Assembly: GCF_003144095.1 (NCBI RefSeq)
Contig: NZ_NSKH01000018.1
Coordinates: forward strand, 689,965 to 753,964
DNA from: Streptomyces sp. ICBB 8177
Lineage (GTDB): Bacteria > Actinomycetota > Actinomycetes > Streptomycetales > Streptomycetaceae
Direction of reading: 5' to 3'
Length of the DNA: 64,000 nucleotides
Shown here: positions 1-8,368 of the stretch, one piece after another
Layout of the letters: every line of letters begins with the position of its first letter
Position numbering within the stretch: the stretch's first letter is position 1
The notes under the pieces: model-generated
Told to the model about the DNA's origin: nothing
Seen by the model: only the letters and a program-made list of their open reading frames with translations
Databases searched by the model: none
Program-made: the position numbers and the translations under genes

Positions 1-71
1 TCGGCCTTCCAGCCGTCCGCGCCACCGAGGTCGTAGCCGTAGGCGAGGAGGGCGTCCGTCGGGTTGCTCAC
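1..71 (-). CDS. 5' end of an unidentified gene, cut by the window edge
   Basis: Reading leftward from GTG at 71, the frame stays open to the edge and gives a 23-residue N-terminus starting MSNPTDALLAYGYDLGG. The Leu-Ala-Tyr-Gly-Tyr-Asp-Leu-Gly-Gly stretch and codon use look like real coding sequence. A purine-rich ribosome site is not obvious upstream. It would be divergent from the secreted-protein gene at 331. The product cannot be named from so little sequence. Confidence 0.5.
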   Translation of the reverse strand, partial: MSNPTDALLAYGYDLGGADGWKA

Positions 72-330
72 AGGCAGTGCTCCGTAGCGGAAGGCCCGCG
101 AGCGGCTCCCGCGGGCGTGTGGTGCCGGCGCGTCCTCTTCGTGCAACGCCACCGTGCGGTCGTGTCGTTGCGGATCGGAGCCGACTCGAACCGCTTACCC
201 CGGACCGGACGGGCTGACGCGTGGCGGTCCCGCGTGTAGCGGATCGGCCCCCGGGTAGCCGCAGCCCCACGCACGACCGACCATCGCGCGCCGCGGCCCG
301 CCCGCGGGGCGCCCGACGGGAAGGACCTCC

Positions 331-1032
331 ATGACTGCCCGGCAGCACACCAGCACCGCCCGGCACAAGGCATACCGTCGTCGCACCCCCGCACTGCGCG
401 CCGCGCTCACGGCCGCCGCGGGATCGGTCCTGGTGACCACGGCCGCCGCCGGTGCGCCGGCCCAGGCGGCGGCCCCGACCGCACCGCACCGGGCGGCCCC
501 GGCGTCCACGGCCGCCCAGCGGGCGCCGGCCGACCTGCGCCGCGCCGTCGACGACCTCACCGTGCGCACCCCGGACGGTTCCGCCCTCGGCCAGGCCCGG
601 CTCTTCGCGGTCTACCGGGACCTGCGCGCGGCGGGTGTCGACGACTGGACCGTCGTGGGCGCGGAGGACCCGGGACGGCCCGAGGTGGTGCTGCGGCTGT
701 GGCACACGGATCCTGCGAAGGTGCGCGCCGTGCGACAGTCGATCGCGTCGGCGCTGCGGGTGACCTCGCGGGCGCACGAGGTCTACAGCGTGGGGCTGCT
801 GGCGCCGGTCCACCCCGGCTCGGCCGCCGCACGCGGCGACGTGGCCGAGCTGACCCGGGTGGCACGCGAGGCGGGCGGTCCGGGCGCGCTGGTGGACCCG
901 CAGCCCGATGTCGTCCACGTCCACCTGGAGGCCGACCGGCTGAGCGAGTCCGCGCTGAACGCGGTGCGGGCTCAGGCCGCCCGCACGGCCGGTTCACCGG
1001 TCGGCGCGGTCCGCGTGATCGGGGAACCGTAA
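331..1032 (+). CDS. secreted protein of unknown function
   Basis: The 233-residue product has a clear export signal: a basic N-region (residues 1-23), a hydrophobic Ala-rich stretch (about 24-45) and an AQA-A type cleavage region near 46-48. The mature part is Ala/Arg/Val-rich with no cysteines and no motif I can assign; two stretches around residues 105-160 and 170-230 may be ferredoxin-like alpha/beta repeats. A GAAGGAC ribosome site lies six to seven bases before ATG 331. It stands alone, followed by the promoter of the DHA2 exporter. Function unknown. Confidence 0.8.
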   Translation: MTARQHTSTARHKAYRRRTPALRAALTAAAGSVLVTTAAAGAPAQAAAPTAPHRAAPASTAAQRAPADLRRAVDDLTVRTPDGSALGQARLFAVYRDLRAAGVDDWTVVGAEDPGRPEVVLRLWHTDPAKVRAVRQSIASALRVTSRAHEVYSVGLLAPVHPGSAAARGDVAELTRVAREAGGPGALVDPQPDVVHVHLEADRLSESALNAVRAQAARTAGSPVGAVRVIGEP

Positions 1033-1112
1033 GCCCCGGCGCGCCTCGCTCGCGACCCTCACCGGAGGACAGCCGCGGTCCTCGGACATACGGATGTCAT
1101 ATGAACGCGATA

Positions 1113-1140
1113 AAGTTAGTTAGCCTCAAGCAACTAACTT
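1113..1140. promoter_or_regulatory. MarR-type operator, 9-bp inverted repeat
   Basis: AAGTTAGTT (1113-1121) and AACTAACTT (1132-1140) are perfect inverted copies separated by AGCCTCAAGC. The element sits 49 bases before the exporter start at 1189, so a repressor bound here would control that gene. The arms carry the half-site GTTAGT, which also occurs in the palindrome at 33803-33836. The spacer 10-mer recurs at 13118-13127. No regulator gene is adjacent. Confidence 0.65.
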
Positions 1141-1188
1141 CCTCGCGGTCGGCGCGTACGCGACGCGAAGGGGACGGGAATCACAGAA

Positions 1189-3018
1189 GTGGGCATAGCC
1201 AGGAGAACAACCCCAGCACCGGCGACGCCGGGCGGGTCCCCGGACGCGTCGGCGCTGGGCCCGCACTACAAGTGGATCGCGCTGTCGAACACCACCCTCG
1301 GTGTGCTGATGGTGATGATCAACCAGTCGATCGTGCTGATCGCGCTGCCCGACATCTTCCGGGGCATCCACCTCAACCCCCTCGACCCCTCCAACACCAG
1401 CTACCTGCTGTGGATGCTGATGGGGTTCATGGTGGTCACCGCGGTGCTGGTGGTCACCTTCGGCAGGCTCGGCGACATGTTCGGCCGGGTCCGCATGTAC
1501 AACATGGGCTTCGCGGTCTTCACCGCCTGCTCGATCATGCTCTCGCTGACCTGGTTGCACGGCAGCGCGGGCGCGCTGTGGCTGATCGGCTGGCGCATCG
1601 TGCAGGGCATCGGCGGCGCGCTGCTGTTCGCCAACTCCACGGCGATCCTCACCGACGCCTTCCCGGCCAAGCAGCGCGGGACGGCGCTGGGCATCAACTC
1701 CATCGCCGCCATCGCGGGCTCGTTCCTCGGCCTGATCCTCGGCGGCGTGCTCGCCCCGGTCAACTGGAAGATGATCTTCCTGGTCTCGGTGCCGTTCGGC
1801 GTCTTCGGCACGATCTGGGCGTACGTGAAACTGCACGACACCGGTGTGCGCCGCAAGGCGAAGATGGACTGGTGGGGCAACGTCACCTTCGCCGTCGGCC
1901 TGATCTCGGTGCTGGTCGGCATCACCTACGGCATCCAGCCGTACGGCTCGAGCAGCATGGGCTGGGGCAACCCCTGGGTGCTCACCGCGCTCATCGGCGG
2001 GGCCATCGTGCTGGTCGGCTTTGTGGTGATCGAGAACCGGGTGGCCGAACCGCTCTTCCGCCTGTCGCTGTTCAAACTGCGGGCGTTCACCGCGGGCAAC
2101 ATCGCCAGCCTGCTGACCGCGCTCGGCCGCGGTGGCCTGCAGTTCATGCTGATCATCTGGTTGCAGGGCATCTGGCTGCCGCTGCACGGCTACAGCTTCG
2201 AGCAGACCCCGCTGTGGGCGGGTATCTACATGATCCCGCTGACCATCGGCTTCCTGTTGTCGGCGCCGGTCTCCGGCTGGCTGTCGGACCACTTCGGCTC
2301 ACGGGCCTTCACGGTGGGCGGCGCGCTGCTGACCGCGGCGAGCTTCGTGGCGCTGATGGAGCTGCCGACCGACTTCAGCTACTGGGTCTTCGCCCTGCTG
2401 ATCCTGGTCAACGGCCTGGGCTCCGGCCTGTTCGCCTCGCCGAACCGCGCCGAGATCATGAACGCCGTCCCCGCCGACGCGCGCGGCGCGGGCGCGGGCA
2501 TGACCGCCACGTTCCAGAACTCCTCGATGGTGCTGTCCATCGGCATCTTCTTCAGCCTGATGATCGCGGGCCTGTCCCACACCCTGCCGCACACGATGCA
2601 CGACGGCCTGGTCGCGCAGGGCGTGCCGAACGCCGAGGCCACCCAGATCTCCCAACTGCCGCCGATCGCCGTGCTGTTCGCGGCCTTCCTGGGCTACAAC
2701 CCGTTCCAGCAGCTGCTCGCAGGCCACCTGGGCGGGCTGCCGCACGGCGGCGCGACCATCACCGGCAAGGAGTTCTTCCCGCACCTGATCTCCGGTCCGT
2801 TCCACCACGGCCTGGTGATCGCCTTCTGGTTCGCGGTTGCCGCCTGCGTGGTCGCCGCGTTCTCCTCGCTGCTGACCGGCCGCCTCGGCCGTCGGCACGA
2901 GCAGCGCACCGAGCCGCTGGGCGAGGAGCTGGCCGCGGTCTCCGGTGAGGCCGGCATCGCGATGAGCGAGCTGGTCGTCCCCGACGAGGGCGGACGCCCG
3001 GAGGACCGCAGGGCCTGA
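1189..3018 (+). CDS. DHA2-family MFS exporter, 14 membrane helices
   Basis: This 609-residue protein is a proton-driven efflux pump of the 14-helix DHA2 group. The N-terminal cytosolic segment is followed by GRLGDMFGRVRMYN (about residues 97-110), the family A motif after helix 2, and the C-motif region near GINSIAAIAGSFLGLILGG. The start is GTG 1189; an alternative cannot be excluded because the purine-rich GAAGGGGACGGGA is rather far upstream. It is a close paralogue of 34286-36037: long identical stretches include the segment beginning GLQFMLIIWLQGIW. Unlike that copy it has no adjacent regulator gene, only the palindrome at 1113-1140. The substrate is unknown; drugs or natural products are usual for the family. 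Confidence 0.92.
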   Translation: MGIARRTTPAPATPGGSPDASALGPHYKWIALSNTTLGVLMVMINQSIVLIALPDIFRGIHLNPLDPSNTSYLLWMLMGFMVVTAVLVVTFGRLGDMFGRVRMYNMGFAVFTACSIMLSLTWLHGSAGALWLIGWRIVQGIGGALLFANSTAILTDAFPAKQRGTALGINSIAAIAGSFLGLILGGVLAPVNWKMIFLVSVPFGVFGTIWAYVKLHDTGVRRKAKMDWWGNVTFAVGLISVLVGITYGIQPYGSSSMGWGNPWVLTALIGGAIVLVGFVVIENRVAEPLFRLSLFKLRAFTAGNIASLLTALGRGGLQFMLIIWLQGIWLPLHGYSFEQTPLWAGIYMIPLTIGFLLSAPVSGWLSDHFGSRAFTVGGALLTAASFVALMELPTDFSYWVFALLILVNGLGSGLFASPNRAEIMNAVPADARGAGAGMTATFQNSSMVLSIGIFFSLMIAGLSHTLPHTMHDGLVAQGVPNAEATQISQLPPIAVLFAAFLGYNPFQQLLAGHLGGLPHGGATITGKEFFPHLISGPFHHGLVIAFWFAVAACVVAAFSSLLTGRLGRRHEQRTEPLGEELAAVSGEAGIAMSELVVPDEGGRPEDRRA

Positions 3019-3037
3019 CACCCGCACGAGCGAACGA

Positions 3038-3083
3038 CGCGGCGCCCGCCCCTTCGGCCTGGTCGGAAGGGGCGGGCGCCGCG
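3038..3083. terminator. bidirectional hairpin terminator
   Basis: A perfect 18-bp stem (3038-3055 with 3066-3083) and 10-base loop lies between the convergent exporter gene (ends 3018) and the glycosidase gene (ends 3094). It lacks a long U-tract, as is common in high-GC actinomycetes. Confidence 0.85.
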
Positions 3084-3093
3084 CTGTCGAGGG

Positions 3094-4395
3094 TCAGCCG
3101 GTGGTGTGGAGGCGGTACATCACGGTGCCGTGCGCGGGCACCGTCGCCGACACCGACGAGGTGAACGGCGTGGTGGTCTTGCTGATCAGGTCCTTGGCGG
3201 CGAGCTTGGCTCCGGCCGAGTAGCCCAGCTCCTGGCTGCCGATGGTGAAGGTCTGCTGCTTGGCGCTCTTGTTGAGGAAGACGACCGCCTTGTCACCATT
3301 GGCCAGCGGCTTGACCAGCACGTCGTAGGTGGCGTCGCTGTAGACCTGGTGGCCCTGCACGCCGGCCGGATCCTGGTCGACGGCGATGACGTCGGTGTTG
3401 CCCAGGATCGCCAGCGCGGAGGGACTGAGCTTGGTCAGGTCGGTGCTGCTGATCAGCGGCGCCGCCATCTCGGCCCACAGCACCACCTGCGACTGCGTCT
3501 CGTCGGCGGTCAGGCCCGAGTCACCGGCGAGCAGGAAGTCCGGGTCGTTCCAGTGACCGGGGCCGGAGTAGGCGCCCAGCGGCACGTTGTAGCCGTAGTT
3601 GGCCATGATGCTCGACCACTTGTCGCTGTCCTGGCCCAGCGCGATGTCCCACCCCTCGCGCCACAGGTTGCCGTACTTCGGCGTCCACTGGAGGATCTTG
3701 TACCAGTCGGCGGTGCCCTGGAAGTACGCGGGCGCCGACTCCGAGAAGACGATCTTGCGGCCGCTGTCCAGCAGCGCCTGGCTCATCTTCTGGTACTCCT
3801 TGCGGTACGTCTCCTCGTCCGACTGCCCCTGCACACTGGGTACGTTGCAGCCGTCGAGTTTGAGGTAGTCCACGCCCCAGGAGGCGAAGCGCCTGGCGTC
3901 GGCGGCCTCGTGCCCCCAACTGCCCGGGTAGCCGCCGCAGGTCTCGGTGCCGGCGTCCTCGTAGATGCCGAACTTCAGCCCCATCTTGTGCAGTTGGCTG
4001 CCGACGTAGGCCATGCCGTCGGGGAACTTGGTGGAGTCGCCCACCAGGTTCCCGTTGCGGTCACGGCTCTTGGCCATCCAGCAGTCGTCGATGGTGACGG
4101 TGTTGTAGCCCTTCTTCGCCAGGCCGGTGCCGACCAGCGCCTTGGCCTGGTCGAGGATGAGCTGCTCGGAGATGTTGCACTGGTAGTACGACCAGTCGTT
4201 CCAGCCCATCGGCGGGGTGAGCGCCAGGCCGTTGTAGGCGGGGGAGGTGTTGCCCGCCTTCGGCGGCGCGGTGTGGGCGGCGGGCGTGGCCGGGGCGGCC
4301 TGGGCGGGCAGCGCCGCAGTGAGCGCGAGGGCGCCGCCGATGGCCAGGGCGGTGGTGATCGCGTGGACGAGGCGCTTGCGGGACGGGTGTATCAA
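3094..4395 (-). CDS. secreted GH27 glycosidase (alpha-galactosidase or alpha-N-acetylgalactosaminidase)
   Basis: The 433-residue enzyme has a signal peptide (about 1-34, ending AQA) followed by a GH27 barrel beginning LALTPPMGWNDWSYYQC. It should release terminal alpha-D-galactosyl or alpha-GalNAc residues outside the cell. The nucleophile is Asp181 in YLKLDGCN and the acid/base is Asp284 in GHWNDPDF; Asp103-Asp104 contact the sugar in this family. The loop reads SESAPAY: the Ser and Ala positions match the Ser/Ala pair of alpha-N-acetylgalactosaminidases rather than the Glu/Leu pair of animal alpha-galactosidases. That specificity call is inference by eye. A beta-sandwich domain follows (about 345-433). 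It is in the same direction as, and downstream of, the sugar porter gene. Confidence 0.9.
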   Translation of the reverse strand: MIHPSRKRLVHAITTALAIGGALALTAALPAQAAPATPAAHTAPPKAGNTSPAYNGLALTPPMGWNDWSYYQCNISEQLILDQAKALVGTGLAKKGYNTVTIDDCWMAKSRDRNGNLVGDSTKFPDGMAYVGSQLHKMGLKFGIYEDAGTETCGGYPGSWGHEAADARRFASWGVDYLKLDGCNVPSVQGQSDEETYRKEYQKMSQALLDSGRKIVFSESAPAYFQGTADWYKILQWTPKYGNLWREGWDIALGQDSDKWSSIMANYGYNVPLGAYSGPGHWNDPDFLLAGDSGLTADETQSQVVLWAEMAAPLISSTDLTKLSPSALAILGNTDVIAVDQDPAGVQGHQVYSDATYDVLVKPLANGDKAVVFLNKSAKQQTFTIGSQELGYSAGAKLAAKDLISKTTTPFTSSVSATVPAHGTVMYRLHTTG

Positions 4396-4570
4396 CGTGT
4401 CGACCTCACTCGGCTCAGGGCCGGACCGGGAGCCGGCCGCTGGGGGATACCGGACTGTGCGGACGTGCGGTGGTGCGGTCGTGCGGTGTCGCGTGTTACG
4501 TGGTGCGGTCGTGCGGTCCTGGGGCGGGCGCCCTGCCGGGGCACCCGCGGTCGGGGTCGGGGGGCCGGTT

Positions 4571-6070
4571 TCAGGCGGAGCGGTCGTGCGGTCCCGGGCC
4601 CGCGTCCTGGACCGGCTGGGCCAGCGCGGGGGAGTCCAGGAGCGAACGCGGCTCGCGCACTCCGGGGGCCGGGGCGGCCTGGGGGTCGGGCCAGTGGCCG
4701 CTGTTCTGCCAGTAGGCGCGGATCTCCTCCAGCTGGCGGCCCTTGGTCTCCGGCGCCATCACGGCGATGAACGTGATCGCGAGCAGCGCCAGCACCGCGA
4801 ACCCGCCGAACGTCCAGGACGCGCCGACGTGCGCGAGCAGCGAGGGGAAGAACTGGGCGACCAGCAGGTTGGCCACCAGGTCGGCGGCGAGCATCACCGA
4901 GGCGCCCAGCGACCGCAGTTGGGCCGGGAACGCCTCGCTCGCGTAGACCCAGATCAGCGAGCCGAAGCCGAAGTTGAACGCGGCGGTGAACAGCGTGATG
5001 GCGGCGAAGCCGACCCAGGTGCCGCCGCCGTGCACGGCACCGGTGCCGAACACCGCGCTGAGCACGACGAGAGTGGCGAGCATCGTGCCGATGCCGCTGA
5101 GCAGCACGACGCGGCGGCCGAACCGGTCGACGATGAACAGCGCGCAGACGGTGGCGACCAGGGAGACCAGTTCGACCAGCGAGGGCAGGAAGAAGTTCTG
5201 CCCGCTGCCGGTGAAGCCCATGGTCTGGAAGATCTCCGGGCTGTAGTAGGTGACCGCGTTGATGCCGGTGATCTGGCAGAAGAAGCCCATGCCGACGACG
5301 AACACCGTGGCCCGGGCGAACGGCTTGCGCACCAGCTGCCCGAGCGATCCCCCGTTGCGCCGCTCGGCCCGCAGCTCGCGGTCGATCGCCGCCGTCTCGG
5401 CGACCGGGTCGACGTCCGGGTCGGTGTCGGCCATCACGCGGGCGGCCTCGTCCAGGCGCCCCTTGAGGATGTACCAGCGCGGGGTGTCGGGCAGCCGCAG
5501 CAGCGGGACCACCACCAGCGCCGCCGGGATCGCGGACAGGCCGAGCATCAGCCGCCAGTGACCGCCGCCCGACAGGCCCCAGTTGACGAAGTAGGTGATG
5601 GTGATGCCGGCGACGCAGGCCACCTGGTAGGTGGCGACGGCGGCGCCGCGGATGCGGGCCGGGGTCGACTCGGCGATGAACAGCGGCGCCGCCACGATCG
5701 ACACGCCGATCGCCACCCCGAGCAGGAAGCGGAACGCGTACAGGACCCCGACGCCCGGTGAGGCGGCGGACAGTGCCACGAAGACCGCGTAGCAGGCGGC
5801 CACCAGCACCATGGTCATCCGGCGGCCGATCGCGTCGGCGAGCCGTCCCGCGGCCAGCGCGCCGAGGATGGAACCGAACACCAGGATGCTGTTGACCAGG
5901 CCCTTCTGCCCCGAGTTGAGGTGGAAGTCGCGGGCGAGGAAGACCAGCGCGCCGGAGATGCTCCCGGTGTCGTACCCGTAGATCACCCCGACGACGGCAC
6001 CGGTGAACGCGATCCGGTGACCCGTGTCGAAGCGGCGCCGCGCGGGGGGTGCGGCGGTCTGTGACGCCAT
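4571..6070 (-). CDS. sugar porter (MFS, SP family)
   Basis: This 12-helix proton-sugar symporter of 499 residues has the SP signatures GRLADAIGRRM after helix 2, PDTPRWYILKGR at the end of helix 6, PETKGRQLEE after helix 12 and the QITGINAVTYYSPEIF motif of helix 7. I use ATG 6070, which has AAGGA upstream; a longer reading from 6136 lacks a ribosome site and runs through the promoter region. It is divergent from the isomerase-kinase-aldolase-DeoR operon and upstream of the GH27 gene, so it probably imports the sugar that the secreted glycosidase releases. Being an MFS rather than a PTS permease fits the kinase in the operon. Confidence 0.9.
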   Translation of the reverse strand: MASQTAAPPARRRFDTGHRIAFTGAVVGVIYGYDTGSISGALVFLARDFHLNSGQKGLVNSILVFGSILGALAAGRLADAIGRRMTMVLVAACYAVFVALSAASPGVGVLYAFRFLLGVAIGVSIVAAPLFIAESTPARIRGAAVATYQVACVAGITITYFVNWGLSGGGHWRLMLGLSAIPAALVVVPLLRLPDTPRWYILKGRLDEAARVMADTDPDVDPVAETAAIDRELRAERRNGGSLGQLVRKPFARATVFVVGMGFFCQITGINAVTYYSPEIFQTMGFTGSGQNFFLPSLVELVSLVATVCALFIVDRFGRRVVLLSGIGTMLATLVVLSAVFGTGAVHGGGTWVGFAAITLFTAAFNFGFGSLIWVYASEAFPAQLRSLGASVMLAADLVANLLVAQFFPSLLAHVGASWTFGGFAVLALLAITFIAVMAPETKGRQLEEIRAYWQNSGHWPDPQAAPAPGVREPRSLLDSPALAQPVQDAGPGPHDRSA

Positions 6071-6322
6071 GGTGCGGTCCTTAGAACAGGGCAAGCGGCT
6101 GATTGATTGTGCGAGTGTCGCGACCGTTTCGCTCAACTGTCAACAGTCACGGGCGCCTCTGTAGTGCCGAACAAAATACATGAATGGTGAAAAATGGCTC
6201 GTATTGAAGAGACGGTGCTGTCGAAGCGCGCGAATCAAGGTGCACAATGCTGATGCGAGTACCGCACTTCACGTCACGAGGTGTCATCAGCGCTTCCGTG
6301 ACAGCCGACGACAGGGGAGCCC
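6071..6322. promoter_or_regulatory. divergent promoter region of the sugar locus
   Basis: These 252 bases separate the porter gene and the isomerase operon. ACTGT-CA-ACAGT (6136-6147) is a 12-bp palindrome, and an AT-rich block (about 6168-6205) contains the near-direct repeats GAATGG and AAATGG. Both are candidate sites for the DeoR regulator encoded at 9250-10044. I cannot place -35/-10 boxes with confidence. Confidence 0.5.
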
Positions 6323-7219
6323 GTGAGCCAGCTCGAATTCATGGCCCAGGAGATCGAGTCGCAGCCGGAGACCTGGCGCGCCGCCGCCCGCCTGGCCACC
6401 GCCGCCGACTGCCCGCTGCCCGCGCCGGGCCTGAAGGTGGCGGTGATCGGCTGCGGGACGTCGTGGTTCATGGCGCAGTCCTACGCCGCCCTGCGCGAAG
6501 CCGTGGGGCTGGGCGTCACCGACGCCTTCGCCGCCTCCGAGGCGCCGCTCGCCGGCCGGGACTACGACGCGGTGGTCGCCATCACCCGCTCGGGCACCAC
6601 CACCGAGGTGCTGCGGCTGCTGGCCGAGGTGCGCGGCCGGGTCCGCACCGTCGCCGTGGTCGGCGACCCGGACACCCCGGTCCGGGAGAGCGCCGACGAG
6701 GTGATCGCGCTGCCGTTCGCCGACGAGCGCTCCGTCGTCCAGACCCGCTTCGCCACCACCGCCCTCACCCTGCTGCGGGCCCACCTGGGCCAGGACGTCG
6801 GGCCCGCAGCCGCCGACGCCCAGGCCGCGCTGCGGCAGCCGGTCGCGCAGGAGTGGATCGACGCCGAGCAGTTCACGTTCCTCGGTCGCGGCTGGACCTA
6901 CGGGCTGGCCAACGAGGCCGCGCTGAAGATGCGTGAGGCGTCGCAGAGCTGGACCGAGTCCTATCCGGCCATGGAGTACCGGCACGGGCCCATCGCCATC
7001 GCCGCCCCGGGCCGGGTCACCTGGATGTTCGGCGACGCGCCCGAGGGGCTGGCCGAGCAGGTCGCCGCCACCGGGGCGGCGTTCGTCGACCACCCGCTGG
7101 AGCCGCTGGCCGACCTCGTCCTGCTCCAGCGCGTCGCCCTGGAAAGGGCCAGGGCCCGGGGCCTCGACCCGGACGCCCCGCGCAACCTCACCCGTTCCGT
7201 CATCCTCGCCCCGCGGTGA
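6323..7219 (+). CDS. SIS-domain sugar-phosphate isomerase/deaminase (AgaS/GlmS-C type)
   Basis: The 298-residue cytosolic protein holds two SIS domains (about residues 30-150 and 170-290). GCGTSWFMAQSYA and the Ser/Thr-rich ITRSGTTTEV are the sugar-phosphate loops; the second domain has FLGRGWTYGLANEAALK and the ESYPAMEYRHGP motif found in the GlmS isomerase domain and AgaS. It lacks the N-terminal glutaminase of GlmS, so it should isomerise or deaminate an amino-sugar phosphate rather than make one. GTG 6323 follows AGGGGAG and its end overlaps the kinase gene by 4 nt. In this operon galactosamine-6-phosphate deaminase (AgaS-like) is the most coherent role, though glucosamine-type substrates are possible. 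Confidence 0.82.
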   Translation: MSQLEFMAQEIESQPETWRAAARLATAADCPLPAPGLKVAVIGCGTSWFMAQSYAALREAVGLGVTDAFAASEAPLAGRDYDAVVAITRSGTTTEVLRLLAEVRGRVRTVAVVGDPDTPVRESADEVIALPFADERSVVQTRFATTALTLLRAHLGQDVGPAAADAQAALRQPVAQEWIDAEQFTFLGRGWTYGLANEAALKMREASQSWTESYPAMEYRHGPIAIAAPGRVTWMFGDAPEGLAEQVAATGAAFVDHPLEPLADLVLLQRVALERARARGLDPDAPRNLTRSVILAPR

Positions 7220-8244
7220 CCAGCGGTCCCGAGGGCTCCGACGGCGTCGAGGACCTGGTCGTGGCCTGCGACGTCGGCGGCACCGCCATCAAGGCCGGAC
7301 TGGTCGACGCGTGCGGATCCGTCCGCCACGACGACGGCCTGCCGACGCCGGTCGTGGCGGGCGACGGGGCGGCCACGGCGGACGCCGTGCTGGCCGAGGT
7401 GGTCCGCATCACCGCGCGGCTGCGCGAGTCGGCCGCCGAACGGGACGCGCGGGTGGTCGCACTCGGCGTGATCGTGCCAGGGCTGGTCGACGCCGAGGCG
7501 GGCCTCGCCCGCTACTCGGAGAACCTCGGCTGGCGCGACGTGCCGTTCGTGCGCAGGCTGGCCAGGGCCACCGGGCTCCCGGTCGGCTTCGACCACGACG
7601 TGCGGGCGGCGGGCGCCGCGGAGCAGCGGCTCGGCGCGGGCCGCGGCAGGCGCGACGTGGCCTTCGTGCCCGTCGGCACCGGCATCTCCGCCTCCCTCGT
7701 GCTCGACGGCCGCCCCTACGCGGGTGGCGGCTGGGCCGGGGAGATCGGCCACCTGGACGCCGGCAGCGGACTGCCCTGCCCCTGCGGCGGCACCGGCTGC
7801 CTGGAGACCGTCGCGTCCGCCTCCGCCATCCGCCGCCGCTACGAGGAGCGCACCGGCCGGGCGGTCTCCGGCGCGGTCGACGTGGCCGCCCGGCTGGAGC
7901 GGGGCGATCCCGACGCCCGGGCGGTCTGGGACGCGGCGATCGACGCGCTGGCGGCCTCCCTGACCGGGCTCGCCGCGATCGCCGCACCCGAACTGGTGCT
8001 GATCGGCGGTGGGTTGTCGGGCGCGGGCGACGCGCTGCTCGCGCCGCTGCGCCGGGCCCTGGACGCCCGGCTGACCCTGCAACGCCGCCCCGAACTGCGC
8101 CTGGCCGGCCTCGGCGACCGGGCCGGGCTGCTGGGCGCGGCGCTGCTGGCCTGGGAACGCGTCGGCGTACGGGTCGCGGAGCCGGAGCCGCACACCTCCC
8201 GGCCCGACGCCCACCGGACACCGGCCGCGGACCCGGCCACATAA
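7216..8244 (+). CDS. ROK-family sugar kinase
   Basis: The 342-residue protein is an ATP-dependent hexose kinase. It starts with the phosphate loop DVGGTAIKAGLVD, has the catalytic Asp in GFDHDVRAA, the ROK signature AGGGWAGEIGHLD and the zinc ligands CPCGGTGCLE. There is no N-terminal helix-turn-helix, so it is an enzyme, not a ROK repressor. GTG 7216 overlaps the stop of the isomerase gene. With an MFS sugar importer opposite, a kinase is needed to trap the sugar; the substrate is probably GalNAc, galactosamine or a related hexose. The tail from about residue 315 is Pro/Glu-rich. A palindrome GTCCCGCGCGGGAC lies just downstream (8256-8269). Confidence 0.88.
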   Translation: MTSGPEGSDGVEDLVVACDVGGTAIKAGLVDACGSVRHDDGLPTPVVAGDGAATADAVLAEVVRITARLRESAAERDARVVALGVIVPGLVDAEAGLARYSENLGWRDVPFVRRLARATGLPVGFDHDVRAAGAAEQRLGAGRGRRDVAFVPVGTGISASLVLDGRPYAGGGWAGEIGHLDAGSGLPCPCGGTGCLETVASASAIRRRYEERTGRAVSGAVDVAARLERGDPDARAVWDAAIDALAASLTGLAAIAAPELVLIGGGLSGAGDALLAPLRRALDARLTLQRRPELRLAGLGDRAGLLGAALLAWERVGVRVAEPEPHTSRPDAHRTPAADPAT

Positions 8245-8368
8245 CCGCCGGACCCGTCCCGCGCGGGACCGCCGACCACGCGGCCCCGCACGAAGCCCGC
8301 CCCCTTCCAGCTGCCCGTGTTCCGCCCGTGCCCTCCGCCCCGCCTTCCGTTCCCGACCGGAGACCGCC

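Noticed and set aside
8256-8269. Terminator inside the sugar operon
   Set aside because: GTCCCGCGCGGGAC is a palindrome with no loop and no tail; it is short and the downstream aldolase gene has no separate promoter that I can see.
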